A DNA stretch of 64,000 nt from an unicellular cyanobacterium SU3 (lineage in GTDB: Bacteria; Cyanobacteriota; Cyanobacteriia; Cyanobacteriales; Microcystaceae). The notes beneath the pieces were generated by a model. That model was not told the DNA's origin. It made no database searches and saw only the letters and a list, made by a program, of their open reading frames with translations. The stretch spans positions 1 through 64,000 of the forward strand of contig NETF01000058.1 of NCBI GenBank assembly GCA_002172675.1. Direction: 5' to 3'. The translations under genes were made by a program, and so were the position numbers. Shown in pieces: positions 43,251 through 52,947 of this stretch (positions are counted from its first letter, which is position 1; each line of letters begins with the position of its first letter).

Positions 43251-44487
43251 TTATGACAAAGTAACTGTAGAGAATAGAACTAAATGTTGTGTAAAATACT
43301 ACGCCTGCCTGTCTACTTAACACAGCCTCCGTGGTAAAACATATAGATATTAGAATTATAAAAAAAAGATATAGCATAGATTTCTTTTTTAAAGCATAAT
43401 AAAATGAAATCGATAGCATAGATAAAAAAACAATTAATCCTACTAAGCCATGTCTTATTGCCTCTTGAAAATATTCATTATGTGAATTGAAGCGCATTTC
43501 ATAGATGTATTCATTTTTATCTTCATAACATTTTACCAATTCTTCAGTATTATCTCCTGTACCTACACCTATTAATAAATTATCTTCTATAATTTCTAAA
43601 GCACAATGCCAAGTTAACATTCTGAGGTTATAGCTATGCCCTACATTTACAGAGTACAAATTATAGGGAACAAGTTCAAGCTTAAAAGCACTTTTTACCA
43701 AATCTTTATATTTTGTTGGCGCTTTTGTCCAACCATAGTAACTCGAAATAATACCTGTAATTAAAAAAATACTTGCTAAAAGGTATTTCCTTTTGCAGGT
43801 GAAATAAAATAATGTAACTATAGTCCCTCCTGCTATCAATGCAACTGTAGCCATCCTAACTTGGATAACAAACATGAAATAAAGAAAATAAAAAATGAGA
43901 ACAAGGTATAAAATCTGAATTAAACGATTTTTAGATTTTGAAATTAGATATGCCAATGTGGCTATGCAAAATACTATGTACATTCCAAAATATGGCCTGT
44001 GTAATATCAACTTTGAAACCATAAATAAAAAGTCAGAAAACACTTGTTTTCCATTTGCATAAAGCAGTAAAGTGCCAATAAAATTTGCAGCTATAAATAC
44101 TAGAAGTAGTTTATTGAAACTTGTTTTTACAATTTTAGCTGAAGAACTAATTATTAGAGGTAAAGCCAAGAAAGACAATCTCACTTCAATGCCATGTTTA
44201 GCATCTTTAAAGTATTCTGTATGTATCAATCCAATTATAAATAATAGAAAGTAAAGTAAATGTAACAGAACAAATTTATCTTTATAAATAGTTGAGAATT
44301 TATAGGTATTTGCCTTTCCTAATAACCAAATGATGCTAACAAGTATTATTCCCCAGCTATTCCACCTGAAGCCCCTTTGCATAGATACTATAAGTGTACA
44401 TATTAGAAACATCAAACAGTACAAAAAAATAGTGTCGTAATTTTTTATTACATATTTTCTAATCTTATTTCCCGAAAAGAAACTCAT
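43240..44487 (-). CDS. O-antigen ligase / Wzy-type membrane protein (first of two)
   Basis: A 415-residue protein starting at the ATG at 44487; an in-frame TTG lies 9 bases up. It has about 11-12 hydrophobic segments and a large periplasmic loop carrying DNLLIGVGTGDNTEEL and FNSHNEYFQEAIRHGLVGLIVFLSML, the Wzy_C/WaaL pattern with the conserved His. Such proteins either polymerise repeat units or ligate polymer to an acceptor; the NSHNEYFQ...GLVG wording is the more ligase-like of the two copies here. It overlaps the following GT4 gene by 11 bases. Confidence 0.82.
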   Translation of the reverse strand: MSFFSGNKIRKYVIKNYDTIFLYCLMFLICTLIVSMQRGFRWNSWGIILVSIIWLLGKANTYKFSTIYKDKFVLLHLLYFLLFIIGLIHTEYFKDAKHGIEVRLSFLALPLIISSSAKIVKTSFNKLLLVFIAANFIGTLLLYANGKQVFSDFLFMVSKLILHRPYFGMYIVFCIATLAYLISKSKNRLIQILYLVLIFYFLYFMFVIQVRMATVALIAGGTIVTLFYFTCKRKYLLASIFLITGIISSYYGWTKAPTKYKDLVKSAFKLELVPYNLYSVNVGHSYNLRMLTWHCALEIIEDNLLIGVGTGDNTEELVKCYEDKNEYIYEMRFNSHNEYFQEAIRHGLVGLIVFLSMLSISFYYALKKKSMLYLFFIILISICFTTEAVLSRQAGVVFYTTFSSILYSYFVINDD

Positions 44488-44676
44488 AAATATCAACAGT
44501 GCATTTTAGTACTTAAAAAATTCAAGTAGGAACAGTCAAAAAAAGTATTAGTTTAAAGAATACAATCTATAGTTAAGGCTCAATAATTTGAAATTACATT
44601 GATTGAATTTATTGATCCCCATGCTACCTAACAATCTTAATAATTTATAAAAAAATAGTATTCTAATTTTGTATTG

Positions 44677-45936
44677 TTAGTTTTCAAACTCCTTATTTTT
44701 ACGTTCTAAAAATTTTTTTTTATTGATATAAAAAATCCAAAGAAAAAATGGAAAGCCATGTACAAAATAATGTCCTTCTCGCAATAATTTTAATATTATC
44801 ATTGTCAAAATACTATTACAAATAAGCCAATATAACTTATCATCATACACACCTCTCGAAACAAAGTTTCTTATAAGAAAATAAAGAATAAAACTAAAAC
44901 CAATCAATCCGCATTCAGCTATTGTCCTAAGTAACAAAGAGTTAGCATCTGTACTATTAAAATAATTTATTTCTTCTATTTCATATACACCACCTATTGC
45001 ATATTTTTCAAAACTTATCGGATAAGATCCCAAACCACTACCAAAAACAGGATTCTCAAAAAATGTTTGCAAGGTTACATTAAAACTATTGTACATCACA
45101 AAAGCTGAAATATTTGTATTTCCGTCTACCTTCCCTTCTACAAAGGTGTAGTATAAGCCATCTAATCTTGATTTAGTAAATTCTGAATATTGATAAGACA
45201 TAAAAATAAAGACCGAAGCTAAGGTTAGCCCATATACTATATAAGTTGGCCTTACTTTTTTTAAAGTAATTAAGAGAATACTTAAGGCGATTCCTACAAA
45301 ACCTAATGTAGAGAAAGTCATTAAAAATGTGGAGATTATTAACCACCTAGCTACTTTATTAATATAAATAGGAGTATTCTTATTAATTACACCATAAACT
45401 GATGTAAAAAAAGCTGGCATCATACTAATACAATAGTGTGAAGGCTCGGGAAGGATAGAATTTATTCTGATTATATTTATTGAGGGATAAGTATACAATC
45501 TCCAGCTTGGGAAAATCCAAGATAAATTATACGCTTTTTCAGCATTCATATAAAAACCAACAAATTGGATTATCCCAATTATGGCCACCAATGTAGCAAG
45601 GTTCAAATATATATTGAATAGTTTTAAATAGTCAAATTCATTTAGTTTTAATAAATAGTAGAAAAAAAGTCCAACCAGAAAGATACCAACCAATTGTTTT
45701 GATAAAGCTCCTATAGAGTTGTCGTTGAAATAAATTTTAAAAATACCAACTACCGTAAAAAAGAAAAGTAAAGCTAAAAATTGTTTTGGGAATTGTACAC
45801 CAGTCCAAAAAAATAAAAGAGGCAAAAAAACTATAATTAATAGATAGTAAAAGTATAAATCAAAAAATGGGCTCTCAATTACTAAGGAAGCTGAAAAAAC
45901 AACAGAGACACCAAGATAATTTAATATCTGTTTCAT
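44677..45936 (-). CDS. Wzy-like polysaccharide polymerase (second of two)
   Basis: A 419-residue protein with about 11-12 membrane segments. The periplasmic loop has SILPEPSHYCISMMPAF, FENPVFGSGLGSYPISFEKY and SLLLRTIAECGLIGFSFILY, typical of Wzy/O-antigen polymerase families. It probably joins repeat units flipped by Wzx. The sequence differs widely from the gene just downstream, so they are not a recent duplication, and the two may split polymerase and ligase roles. The spacing to the next gene is 189 bases, without an obvious promoter. Confidence 0.82.
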   Translation of the reverse strand: MKQILNYLGVSVVFSASLVIESPFFDLYFYYLLIIVFLPLLFFWTGVQFPKQFLALLFFFTVVGIFKIYFNDNSIGALSKQLVGIFLVGLFFYYLLKLNEFDYLKLFNIYLNLATLVAIIGIIQFVGFYMNAEKAYNLSWIFPSWRLYTYPSINIIRINSILPEPSHYCISMMPAFFTSVYGVINKNTPIYINKVARWLIISTFLMTFSTLGFVGIALSILLITLKKVRPTYIVYGLTLASVFIFMSYQYSEFTKSRLDGLYYTFVEGKVDGNTNISAFVMYNSFNVTLQTFFENPVFGSGLGSYPISFEKYAIGGVYEIEEINYFNSTDANSLLLRTIAECGLIGFSFILYFLIRNFVSRGVYDDKLYWLICNSILTMIILKLLREGHYFVHGFPFFLWIFYINKKKFLERKNKEFEN

Positions 45937-45952
45937 TTGAAGTTATACTAAA

Positions 45953-46741
45953 CTACAACTCTTTTTCTATAAAGAAATTTACAACAGGTTTAGGAAGTAG
46001 ATTTTTGGTAAAATTCCTTAACAAACGATTTAATCTCATGAAATTAAAATAAAAAATTTTTGTAATAGACTTATCATATTTTAAATGAACTTTCATCGTT
46101 TCCCTTATTGAAAGATCCCCAAAATTAACAGATAACCCTTCATGTTTCACAACTGGTATGATAATTTTTGTATTCAAAAATTTAAAATCATTATTGAACA
46201 AATAGTATATAAAATCATAATCCGCACTCAACCTAAATGAATCATCGAAAATTCTTGCCTTGTGTATGCTTGTTTTTACAAATAAACTTTGATGAGAAAA
46301 CACCATACCCTTAGGAAGTTTATTTATATCTAAAGGATTAACCACCTTTTCAATGCCGCTATCATATACTTTTTTACAACTTCCATACATGGCATCAAAA
46401 CCATGAGTATCTATCTTACCCAATTCTTCGAGCACTTGGTCATTAAAAAAAAAGTCTCCAGAATTCATAAAATTAATCCACTCGCCATTTGCCAGCTTTA
46501 TCCCTTTATTCATAGCATCATAAATACCTTCATCAGGCTCACTTATAAAAACATCAATCTCATTTTTATATTTATGTATTATTTCTACAGTTCCATCATT
46601 TGATGCACCATCGATAACAATATATTCAAAATCCTTAAAATTTTGGTTTAGAACACTTTGAATGGTTTTCTCTATACCAACTTTATCGTTATAAACAATG
46701 GTAACAATTGTATAAATAGGATTAATAGATTTATTTTCCAC
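45953..46741 (-). CDS. Glycosyltransferase family 2 (WcaA/WbbS-like)
   Basis: A 262-residue GT-A enzyme: YTIVTIVYNDKVGIEKTIQSVL, IVIDGASNDGTVEII, the DEGIYDAMNKGIKLANGEWINFMNSGD stretch with the SGD metal motif, and LSADYDFIYYLF. The DEGIYDAMNKGI block is shared with colanic-acid-type WcaA/WcaE enzymes. It adds a sugar to the growing lipid-linked unit. It starts 47 bases after the next upstream GT2 and shares that gene's layout, so the two probably arose from one ancestor. Confidence 0.9.
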   Translation of the reverse strand: MENKSINPIYTIVTIVYNDKVGIEKTIQSVLNQNFKDFEYIVIDGASNDGTVEIIHKYKNEIDVFISEPDEGIYDAMNKGIKLANGEWINFMNSGDFFFNDQVLEELGKIDTHGFDAMYGSCKKVYDSGIEKVVNPLDINKLPKGMVFSHQSLFVKTSIHKARIFDDSFRLSADYDFIYYLFNNDFKFLNTKIIIPVVKHEGLSVNFGDLSIRETMKVHLKYDKSITKIFYFNFMRLNRLLRNFTKNLLPKPVVNFFIEKEL

Positions 46742-46788
46742 TTAATAAAATTGTTGATATGTTGTAGAAAAAATAGGTTTTGTAAAAA

Positions 46789-47628
46789 CTATAACCAAAC
46801 TGCTCTATAATAGTCGTACTTATGAAGATGTTTGTTTAATTTTCTTTTAATCCTTGGAGGCATAAACCATATAAAATTATCAATAAAAATCTGAAGCCAA
46901 TCCCAAGGATATATCAAAGAGCAAAATGATAACATTTCTTCCTTATAACCTTCTATGTCTTCAGATGCTTGTCCAGGATGAACACAAAAACCTCCTAAAT
47001 ATGCTTCTACAATATGTAAATGATATTGTTTTGAAAATGAATACCATAAATAATAATCACCTGCCATTTTTAAACTGGCTAAAAAGTCAAAATCTAATAA
47101 GTTATTCAAACCAGAATACCAAAATGTAGATTCTTGTTGAATAAATGGTAAAATGCCATTATAAGCATGTTTTTTTATCAGTCTACTTCTATATTTATAA
47201 GGTAACTTAAAACTAACGGGATATCCGCTATCTGTATAATAGACTGAATACCCAGTAAGCCAGTTAATGTGGGGATGTGTTTTAGTAATATCTAATATAA
47301 TATCAAAAGCAAGAGGATGATAATAATCTCCAGCATTTAAATATGCACACCAACCACCTTTAATTTTTTTTAATCCTTTTGAAAGGGCATCATACATTCC
47401 TTCATCCTTTTCAGAAAAAACCACCAAGTTTTCTGATTGAACATCTGCCAATAATTCAATAGTTTTATCTTTTGATCCCCCATCTAATACATAATACTTC
47501 AGTTTTACTTTTCCTTCTAACACTGCTTTTTGTTGTAATACTGAATTGACTGTTCTAAGGATATATTTTTCAGCATTATAACAAGGGGTTAGAATTGTAA
47601 TCTCATTTATATGATTATTTTTACTCAT
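46789..47628 (-). CDS. Glycosyltransferase family 2
   Basis: A 279-residue GT-A enzyme. I choose the ATG at 47628 (MSKNNHINEITILTPCYNAEKY) over the longer frame, because the extra 45 residues would read far into the FkbM gene; the chosen start overlaps the FkbM stop by 8 bases. Motifs: YVLDGGSKDKTIELL, EKDEGMYDALSKGLKKIKGGWCAYLNAGDYY with the AGD metal motif, and SLKMAGDYYLWYSF. This is the same subtype as the next gene downstream. Confidence 0.9.
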   Translation of the reverse strand: MSKNNHINEITILTPCYNAEKYILRTVNSVLQQKAVLEGKVKLKYYVLDGGSKDKTIELLADVQSENLVVFSEKDEGMYDALSKGLKKIKGGWCAYLNAGDYYHPLAFDIILDITKTHPHINWLTGYSVYYTDSGYPVSFKLPYKYRSRLIKKHAYNGILPFIQQESTFWYSGLNNLLDFDFLASLKMAGDYYLWYSFSKQYHLHIVEAYLGGFCVHPGQASEDIEGYKEEMLSFCSLIYPWDWLQIFIDNFIWFMPPRIKRKLNKHLHKYDYYRAVWL

Positions 47629-48334
47629 ATTTATTCGTATCGAACTCCTTCCTATCAGATTTAATGAAAAATAAATCAATTTGCCAAAAAGAATCATCTC
47701 TTTCTCTAAATAAAGGTTCTGACATATCAATACATCTAAATCCTTTTTCTTCCATATAGGCAATCATTTCATGAAATCTTAAACTCTGGTCAGTTAACTT
47801 AAAGTTATAAGTTTCAATGACTAGAATATTAGTCTCTTTTAGCGTATTCTCTGCTCCTTCTAAAATTGGCACCTCAAAACCATGTGTATCTAGCTTTATT
47901 AGATAAGGTCCATCAAGTTTTCTTTCTGCAATTAAATTGTCAATTGTATTCACTGGAACAGCTACAGTATTTTTAGAAGGTTCCTTTATAGCTTTGCCAT
48001 CATATAAGGTATTGCTTTCAAAATAAATTTCTCCTTCTTCATCGCCAGCAGCAACAAGAGCAAATTGAGTATTCTTATGCTTTCTTGTGAAATTGATTAA
48101 ATCCACCTCATGTTGCTTCAATGCCTCTATCATGAGATATTTACTTTTAGGAAAATATGGAAATGCCGTTTTAGACCAACTTCCATCAGATGCTCCAACA
48201 TCAATTATTGTATTAACTTTAATACCTCTACCTAAAATTCTCTCAAATGCAGATTCTGTAGAAAGTGATGCAAAAACAAACTTTTTGCTTAATCCTGTTT
48301 TTAGGATAAAATTCTTGGCTAATTTTAATAGCAA
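47621..48334 (-). CDS. FkbM-family methyltransferase
   Basis: A 237-residue SAM-dependent methyltransferase. IIDVGASDGSWSKTAFPYFP is the SAM-binding glycine loop, followed by YLMIEALKQHEVDL and LIKLDTHGFEVPILEGAENTLKETNILVIETYNF, which are family hallmarks. In polysaccharide clusters FkbM proteins O-methylate sugars, often capping or decorating the chain. It is the first gene of the minus-strand segment left of the beta-helix gene, with a good promoter upstream. Confidence 0.9.
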   Translation of the reverse strand: MLLKLAKNFILKTGLSKKFVFASLSTESAFERILGRGIKVNTIIDVGASDGSWSKTAFPYFPKSKYLMIEALKQHEVDLINFTRKHKNTQFALVAAGDEEGEIYFESNTLYDGKAIKEPSKNTVAVPVNTIDNLIAERKLDGPYLIKLDTHGFEVPILEGAENTLKETNILVIETYNFKLTDQSLRFHEMIAYMEEKGFRCIDMSEPLFRERDDSFWQIDLFFIKSDRKEFDTNKYE

Positions 48335-48362
48335 ATCAATATAGTGTTAAGTTAAAAAAATG

Positions 48363-48395
48363 CAAATGTAATGTAAACAGTCATTACATTATCAA
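48363..48395 (-). promoter_or_regulatory. Candidate promoter of the FkbM-to-wzz gene run
   Basis: On the minus strand TACATTTG (48363-48370) has a TTG (48393-48395) 22 bases upstream, the Bacteroidota pattern. It lies 29 bases before the FkbM start codon. Confidence 0.5.
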
Positions 48396-48467
48396 AGTTA
48401 ATACAAATTATAACTAGTGTCAGCCCTACTAACATACAATAATTACCAACATATTTTTAAATAAAGA

Positions 48468-48475
48468 TAATTTTG
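48468..48475 (+). promoter_or_regulatory. Candidate -7 element of the beta-helix gene
   Basis: TAATTTTG matches TAnnTTTG; the leader would be ~65 bases. No clear -33 TTG is found at the right distance. Confidence 0.35.
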
Positions 48476-48547
48476 TAGTTTTCTGTAACTATCTACAAGC
48501 TTTAAAAGTAATTCTTCGTTCTAATTTTTTATTTTTTAGCCTATAAA

Positions 48548-50590
48548 ATGAGTCACATTAGACACTTAGTTTTAACAAGTTGCTTACAATTCCTATTTCT
48601 CACTTCAAGTTTTTCTCAGCAATCAATTTACGTATCTTCTATTGCAGAAGGTAACGAACAAGATGGCTCCTTTGAAAAGCCTTATATAACTATAGATCAA
48701 GCATTACAAAAAGTATCTATTTTAAACAAAGAACTATCTAGTGATATTTCTATATTAATCAGAGGAGGAACTTACTATTTAGATAGTACATTAACTATAA
48801 CACCTAGCATTTTTTCATCAGAAAAATATACGTTAAGCATCTCAGCTTATAACGATGAAGAGGTGATCATTTCGGGAGCCAAACCAATTACAAACTGGAT
48901 AGAACACTCTGAAAATATTTACAAAGCCGATGTAGGAGACCATTATTTCAGAGATTTATATCTACAAGACAGAAGAGCAACTAGAGCTAGACACCCAAAC
49001 AAATGTGAGTATTTGAGAATTGAAGATTGGGTTGATACTTTTAGTCTCATACAAACTCCTAAAAAGGACCTTGACATTATTACAGATATCAATAGTAATA
49101 ACCCGCCTGAAATGCACATTAAAAAGCATTGGGCTTTGCAAATCATGAGACTAAAAGGTATTTTCAAAAGAGCTAATGGCGATTTAATTGATTTTCTGGA
49201 CCCCGAGAAAGGCGTAATTTTCGGCCGCGAAAACCCTCAAAGATCAAATGGGCAATTCTACCATTTGGAAAATCACATCAACTTTTTAGATGAAGAAGAA
49301 GAATGGTTTCTAGATAGTGAAGAGGGCATTCTTTATTTCTATGCTGATGATGCATCTTTTTTTGAAGAAAACACCGTATTAGCCCCTCTACTTGAAAACC
49401 TATTATTGGTTGAAGGGATTGGTCTTAAAAAGGTCAATAATGTGTCGGTAAAAGGTATCACATTTAAGCACAATACATGGCGACTACCTAGAGAAATAGG
49501 ATTCGCAGCTGGGCAAGCAAGTTACCTATATCAATATGTAAGAGAACAACCCTATAAATCCGCAGTGCTTTTCGAAGACGCCGATTACATAGAAGTTTCC
49601 CAAAATAAATTTGAGCAACTTGGCACACCTGCTATTATGTTTCACCACGGTGTAAAGGAATCTGTTATAGAAGGCAATCTTTTAGATGATGTAGGTGGAA
49701 ATGGAATTGTAGTTGATTGGGCTATTGATACCTTAACAGGCCCTTCTAGAAAGTCAAAGAATATTAAAATAAATAATAATTACATTACCAATGTAGGCAG
49801 TGTCTACTTCGGTAGTGTAGGTATATTTCTAGGTTTTACAGATTCTGTAACCGTAGAACATAATTACTTGAAAAATCTACCTTACACTGGTATAAGCCTT
49901 GGATGGCACGGCAAAGGTGAAAATCAAATTAGTGGCAATATCATCAGACATAATCTTTTGGATAATGTTATGAATATGTTAGAAGATGGTGGAGCTATAT
50001 ACACTCTTGAACCCCAGGTAAATACCTTAGTTTACAATAATGTGATTAAAAACGTAACAAGGTCTCCATGGAATTTAGGCAATGAAGAAAACTGGCCTGT
50101 AGCTGGCATCTATTTAGATAATTTCTCTAATAACATTAATGTATTTGAAAACTTAATATTTAATGCATTCATACCTTACAGGGTATCAAGTATTGCTGGA
50201 TCAGGTAACCAAGTTTCCAACCACCTTGCTGATTTAAACTATACTATTGAAAAAGCGGGTATCACCGAAGAGTTTTTAGATATTGTAGTAGACATGCCCT
50301 ATTTAAACTGTGCAGATAGAAACATTCAGAACCAAGTCCAAGAACTAACCGTTTATCCTAACCCTGCACAATCAGAAGTAAATGTAATTTACAGATCTTT
50401 TGAAAGTAGCGACTTCAATTATTCGATTATAGATTTAAATGGGAAAGAGTTATTAACCGGAAAAACCACACAAAACTCTATTAATAAATTATCGGTTCAG
50501 GTAAGCAACTTAGCCGCTGGATTTTATGTACTTTACCTTTCTGATGGTGATAGAAATATGATTGGTCGTTCTGTTTTTATAAAGGATTAG
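48548..50590 (+). CDS. Secreted right-handed beta-helix protein with type IX secretion tail
   Basis: A 680-residue protein: signal peptide (to about residue 24, FSQQ), an N-domain starting IYVSSIAEGNEQDGSFEKPYITIDQAL as in pectate-lyase-like proteins, then parallel beta-helix coils (~280-560) such as FEDADYIEVSQNKFEQLGTP, IKINNNYITNVGSVYFG and ISGNIIRHNLLDNVMNMLEDG. The last ~75 residues are a type A T9SS sorting domain (LTVYPNPAQSEVNVIYRS ... AAGFYVLYL). It is exported through the periplasm and across the outer membrane. It may cleave or bind polysaccharide; the layout recalls GH141/PL6-like helices, but I cannot fix the family. It is the only plus-strand gene in the cluster. Confidence 0.85.
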   Translation: MSHIRHLVLTSCLQFLFLTSSFSQQSIYVSSIAEGNEQDGSFEKPYITIDQALQKVSILNKELSSDISILIRGGTYYLDSTLTITPSIFSSEKYTLSISAYNDEEVIISGAKPITNWIEHSENIYKADVGDHYFRDLYLQDRRATRARHPNKCEYLRIEDWVDTFSLIQTPKKDLDIITDINSNNPPEMHIKKHWALQIMRLKGIFKRANGDLIDFLDPEKGVIFGRENPQRSNGQFYHLENHINFLDEEEEWFLDSEEGILYFYADDASFFEENTVLAPLLENLLLVEGIGLKKVNNVSVKGITFKHNTWRLPREIGFAAGQASYLYQYVREQPYKSAVLFEDADYIEVSQNKFEQLGTPAIMFHHGVKESVIEGNLLDDVGGNGIVVDWAIDTLTGPSRKSKNIKINNNYITNVGSVYFGSVGIFLGFTDSVTVEHNYLKNLPYTGISLGWHGKGENQISGNIIRHNLLDNVMNMLEDGGAIYTLEPQVNTLVYNNVIKNVTRSPWNLGNEENWPVAGIYLDNFSNNINVFENLIFNAFIPYRVSSIAGSGNQVSNHLADLNYTIEKAGITEEFLDIVVDMPYLNCADRNIQNQVQELTVYPNPAQSEVNVIYRSFESSDFNYSIIDLNGKELLTGKTTQNSINKLSVQVSNLAAGFYVLYLSDGDRNMIGRSVFIKD

Positions 50591-51723
50591 CTATTTGTCG
50601 GATATACATCTTGAATTTCATTAAATACAGCATTCACATACTCGTCTCTTGTAAATCGCTTGCTATCAACTAATGCTTGAGTACTTAATTGAGTATACTT
50701 TTGGGGATTATTTGCCGTAGATTTCATTAATTCAGATAGTGAATGATGATCTTCAAATTCATGATATAAATAGCCATTCAGTCCATCTTTGACTATCTCG
50801 CCTGTAGCTCCACCAGCAAAGCCAATCACAGGTATACCATGGGCAAGTGCCTCTACGGTAACCCTACCCATACCTTCTGAATAAGAGCACATTAAAAAAA
50901 TATCGGTCTCATTGTAAACTTTTTTAACATCTGAAACAAAACCTGTAAAAGTTACTACACTTTCCAGACCTTGCTCATTCACTACTTGTTTTAACTGATT
51001 TAGATAATTTAAATCGCCATCACCTGCTACAATCAATCGCGCATTTTTATTGGTTTTATAAAAGTTAGCGAAAGCGTTTATAGCAACCATCTGTCCTTTG
51101 GTTGGCATCAGTTGACCTATAATTGAAAACACAATCGAATCTTTCTCTTTATTCAATTGCCGGGGTTGAGAGGGTATATCCTTTACATCGACAATGCCAT
51201 TATATACCACTACATTTTCGTGTCCATCCAATACTTCATTTCCTATGGCTTTAGAAATGGCTATTAGTTTATCGGATTTGCCAAAAAGTATATTCCTAAT
51301 AAATTTTGGCAATACGTATTTTACCTTATAATCTTTCCACCCAAACTCTCTAATGTGCCAAACATGGGGCTTACCTAAGCACAATGAAAGTAGTATACCT
51401 GTCTCAAATATTGAAGAATTGGAATAGATAACATCAGGTTTTAATTTATTGACCCAATACAGTAAATAAGGGAACTTTAAAATATCTCTTACTAGTCGAA
51501 ATGGCACATACAACCATTCTTTTAGACCAACCACAATCCAAGGGAATGATTTTACCACTTTTACATCTAGATTTTGCTGCTTAAAGAAGTCAATGGCCTC
51601 GCCTTCTTCGAAGCTCAAAATATGAGGCTCAATCCCTTTGTTTTGAAGACCCTTGACTAAGGTTAACAAAGAACGATTTGCCCCATATAGGCGTCCGTAG
51701 TGAGTAATAAATAATACTTTCAA
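50587..51723 (-). CDS. Glycosyltransferase family 4 (GT-B)
   Basis: A 378-residue retaining glycosyltransferase. The N-domain has YGRLYGANRSLLTLVKGLQNKG, followed by VVYNGIVDV, SIIGQLMPTKGQMVAINAF and RLIVAGDGDLNYLNQL; the signature TDIFLMCSYSEGMGRVTVEALAHGIPVIGFAGG carries the sugar-binding glutamates. The cytoplasmic enzyme acts on the lipid-linked glycan. Its stop overlaps the stop of the convergent beta-helix gene by 3 bases. It lies 54 bases downstream of the pyruvyl transferase gene. Confidence 0.92.
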   Translation of the reverse strand: MKVLFITHYGRLYGANRSLLTLVKGLQNKGIEPHILSFEEGEAIDFFKQQNLDVKVVKSFPWIVVGLKEWLYVPFRLVRDILKFPYLLYWVNKLKPDVIYSNSSIFETGILLSLCLGKPHVWHIREFGWKDYKVKYVLPKFIRNILFGKSDKLIAISKAIGNEVLDGHENVVVYNGIVDVKDIPSQPRQLNKEKDSIVFSIIGQLMPTKGQMVAINAFANFYKTNKNARLIVAGDGDLNYLNQLKQVVNEQGLESVVTFTGFVSDVKKVYNETDIFLMCSYSEGMGRVTVEALAHGIPVIGFAGGATGEIVKDGLNGYLYHEFEDHHSLSELMKSTANNPQKYTQLSTQALVDSKRFTRDEYVNAVFNEIQDVYPTNS

Positions 51724-51777
51724 AAAATGAAGGAAATTTTAAACCACGCTTTAAAGACTAAAAGGAATATGTAACAG

Positions 51778-52935
51778 CTATCCAATTACAGATTGAATTT
51801 CTGCCCACATGTCACGATTCTTCTCCTTAATTTCTTCATTTTTATTATTCAAATCCAATCTAATCTTTTGGTTTTTCTTTTGGTCTACTAATGATTTTGT
51901 TTTTTCTATTATCTGAGCTTCATCTGGTTTATCAAAAACATAACCTTCCATTCCATACTCTTCAAATAACATTTGATACTTATGCGACCAACCCATTGCT
52001 AAGGAGGGTACATTACAAGATAATGCAGAAGCAAGCGAGTGAAACCTAGAACCAATTAAAAATTGGCTATTCGCAATTACCTTTTTTATTTCCAATGGAT
52101 CGGCAATTTCTAGTAATTCGCAATGCTCAGCATCTACTTTTTCATGTAAAGCTTTGGCAATTTTGCCATCGCCACTGGTAGTATCGTGAACCATTAAAAA
52201 CACTTTTAAATCAGGTTTTTGTATATTCTTTATAATATTTTGAAGCAGATTAGAATAGGTATCTTGCCAAGCAACATCTCCTTTATCAAGCATTCTTTCG
52301 TTGGGTACTATGCAACAATACTTATCTGTAATATTACTAGTATCTATTTCATCTTTAAAGCTAAGTGTAATATCTGGTGCTTGTTTTATTTTATCTTTAC
52401 TATTTCCGCTAAGCGTTTCTAGGTAAGATTTAGATATTCGATCCCTAGCATACACTAGATTTGCATTTTCAAGCATTTTTTTAACCTCTGTAGCCATACC
52501 TTCCTTTTCAAAAGGACCAAAAGCTTGTGGTAATACAATGTATTTTACTTTTTTTTCAAATACCACATTTAGGAGATAATTGAGATTAATTAAGGGATTG
52601 ATTCCCCATAAATCACCATAAGCAAAACCTGCAATATCTATAATTACATCTATCTCTTTTAAAGATACTTCGCCTTTAGGAAACCCTTTATAAAGATTTA
52701 CTAATGGGCTGTATTTTAGGTATTTTTTAAGTTGTTTATGATCATAACCCACATGTAATAATGGACTTTTTAGCAGTTTTACACCCTCTTGCTTTAAGAC
52801 TTCTGGAAGTTCCAGATAGTTGCTCATAACAATTTCACTATCTTTAAACAACTCCTTTAGTTTTTTACAAACCGTAACCACCATTAAATAGGCTCCCTTA
52901 TTATGAAACTGCCCTCCGATTATTAGTATCTTCAT
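51778..52935 (-). CDS. Polysaccharide pyruvyl transferase family protein
   Basis: A 385-residue enzyme of the CsaB/WcaK family: KILIIGGQFHNKGAYLMVVTVCKKL at the N-terminus, YIVLPQAFGPFEKEGM, NANLVYARDRISKSYLETL, the acceptor-side APDITLSF, and NSQFLIGSRFHSLASALSCNVPSLAMGWSHKY near the end, where the conserved Arg-His binds PEP. It adds a pyruvate ketal to sugars, giving the polymer negative charge and cation binding. The nitroreductase gene lies 12 bases upstream, so both are co-translated from one message. Confidence 0.9.
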   Translation of the reverse strand: MKILIIGGQFHNKGAYLMVVTVCKKLKELFKDSEIVMSNYLELPEVLKQEGVKLLKSPLLHVGYDHKQLKKYLKYSPLVNLYKGFPKGEVSLKEIDVIIDIAGFAYGDLWGINPLINLNYLLNVVFEKKVKYIVLPQAFGPFEKEGMATEVKKMLENANLVYARDRISKSYLETLSGNSKDKIKQAPDITLSFKDEIDTSNITDKYCCIVPNERMLDKGDVAWQDTYSNLLQNIIKNIQKPDLKVFLMVHDTTSGDGKIAKALHEKVDAEHCELLEIADPLEIKKVIANSQFLIGSRFHSLASALSCNVPSLAMGWSHKYQMLFEEYGMEGYVFDKPDEAQIIEKTKSLVDQKKNQKIRLDLNNKNEEIKEKNRDMWAEIQSVIG

Positions 52936-52947
52936 TTTATAGATTTT

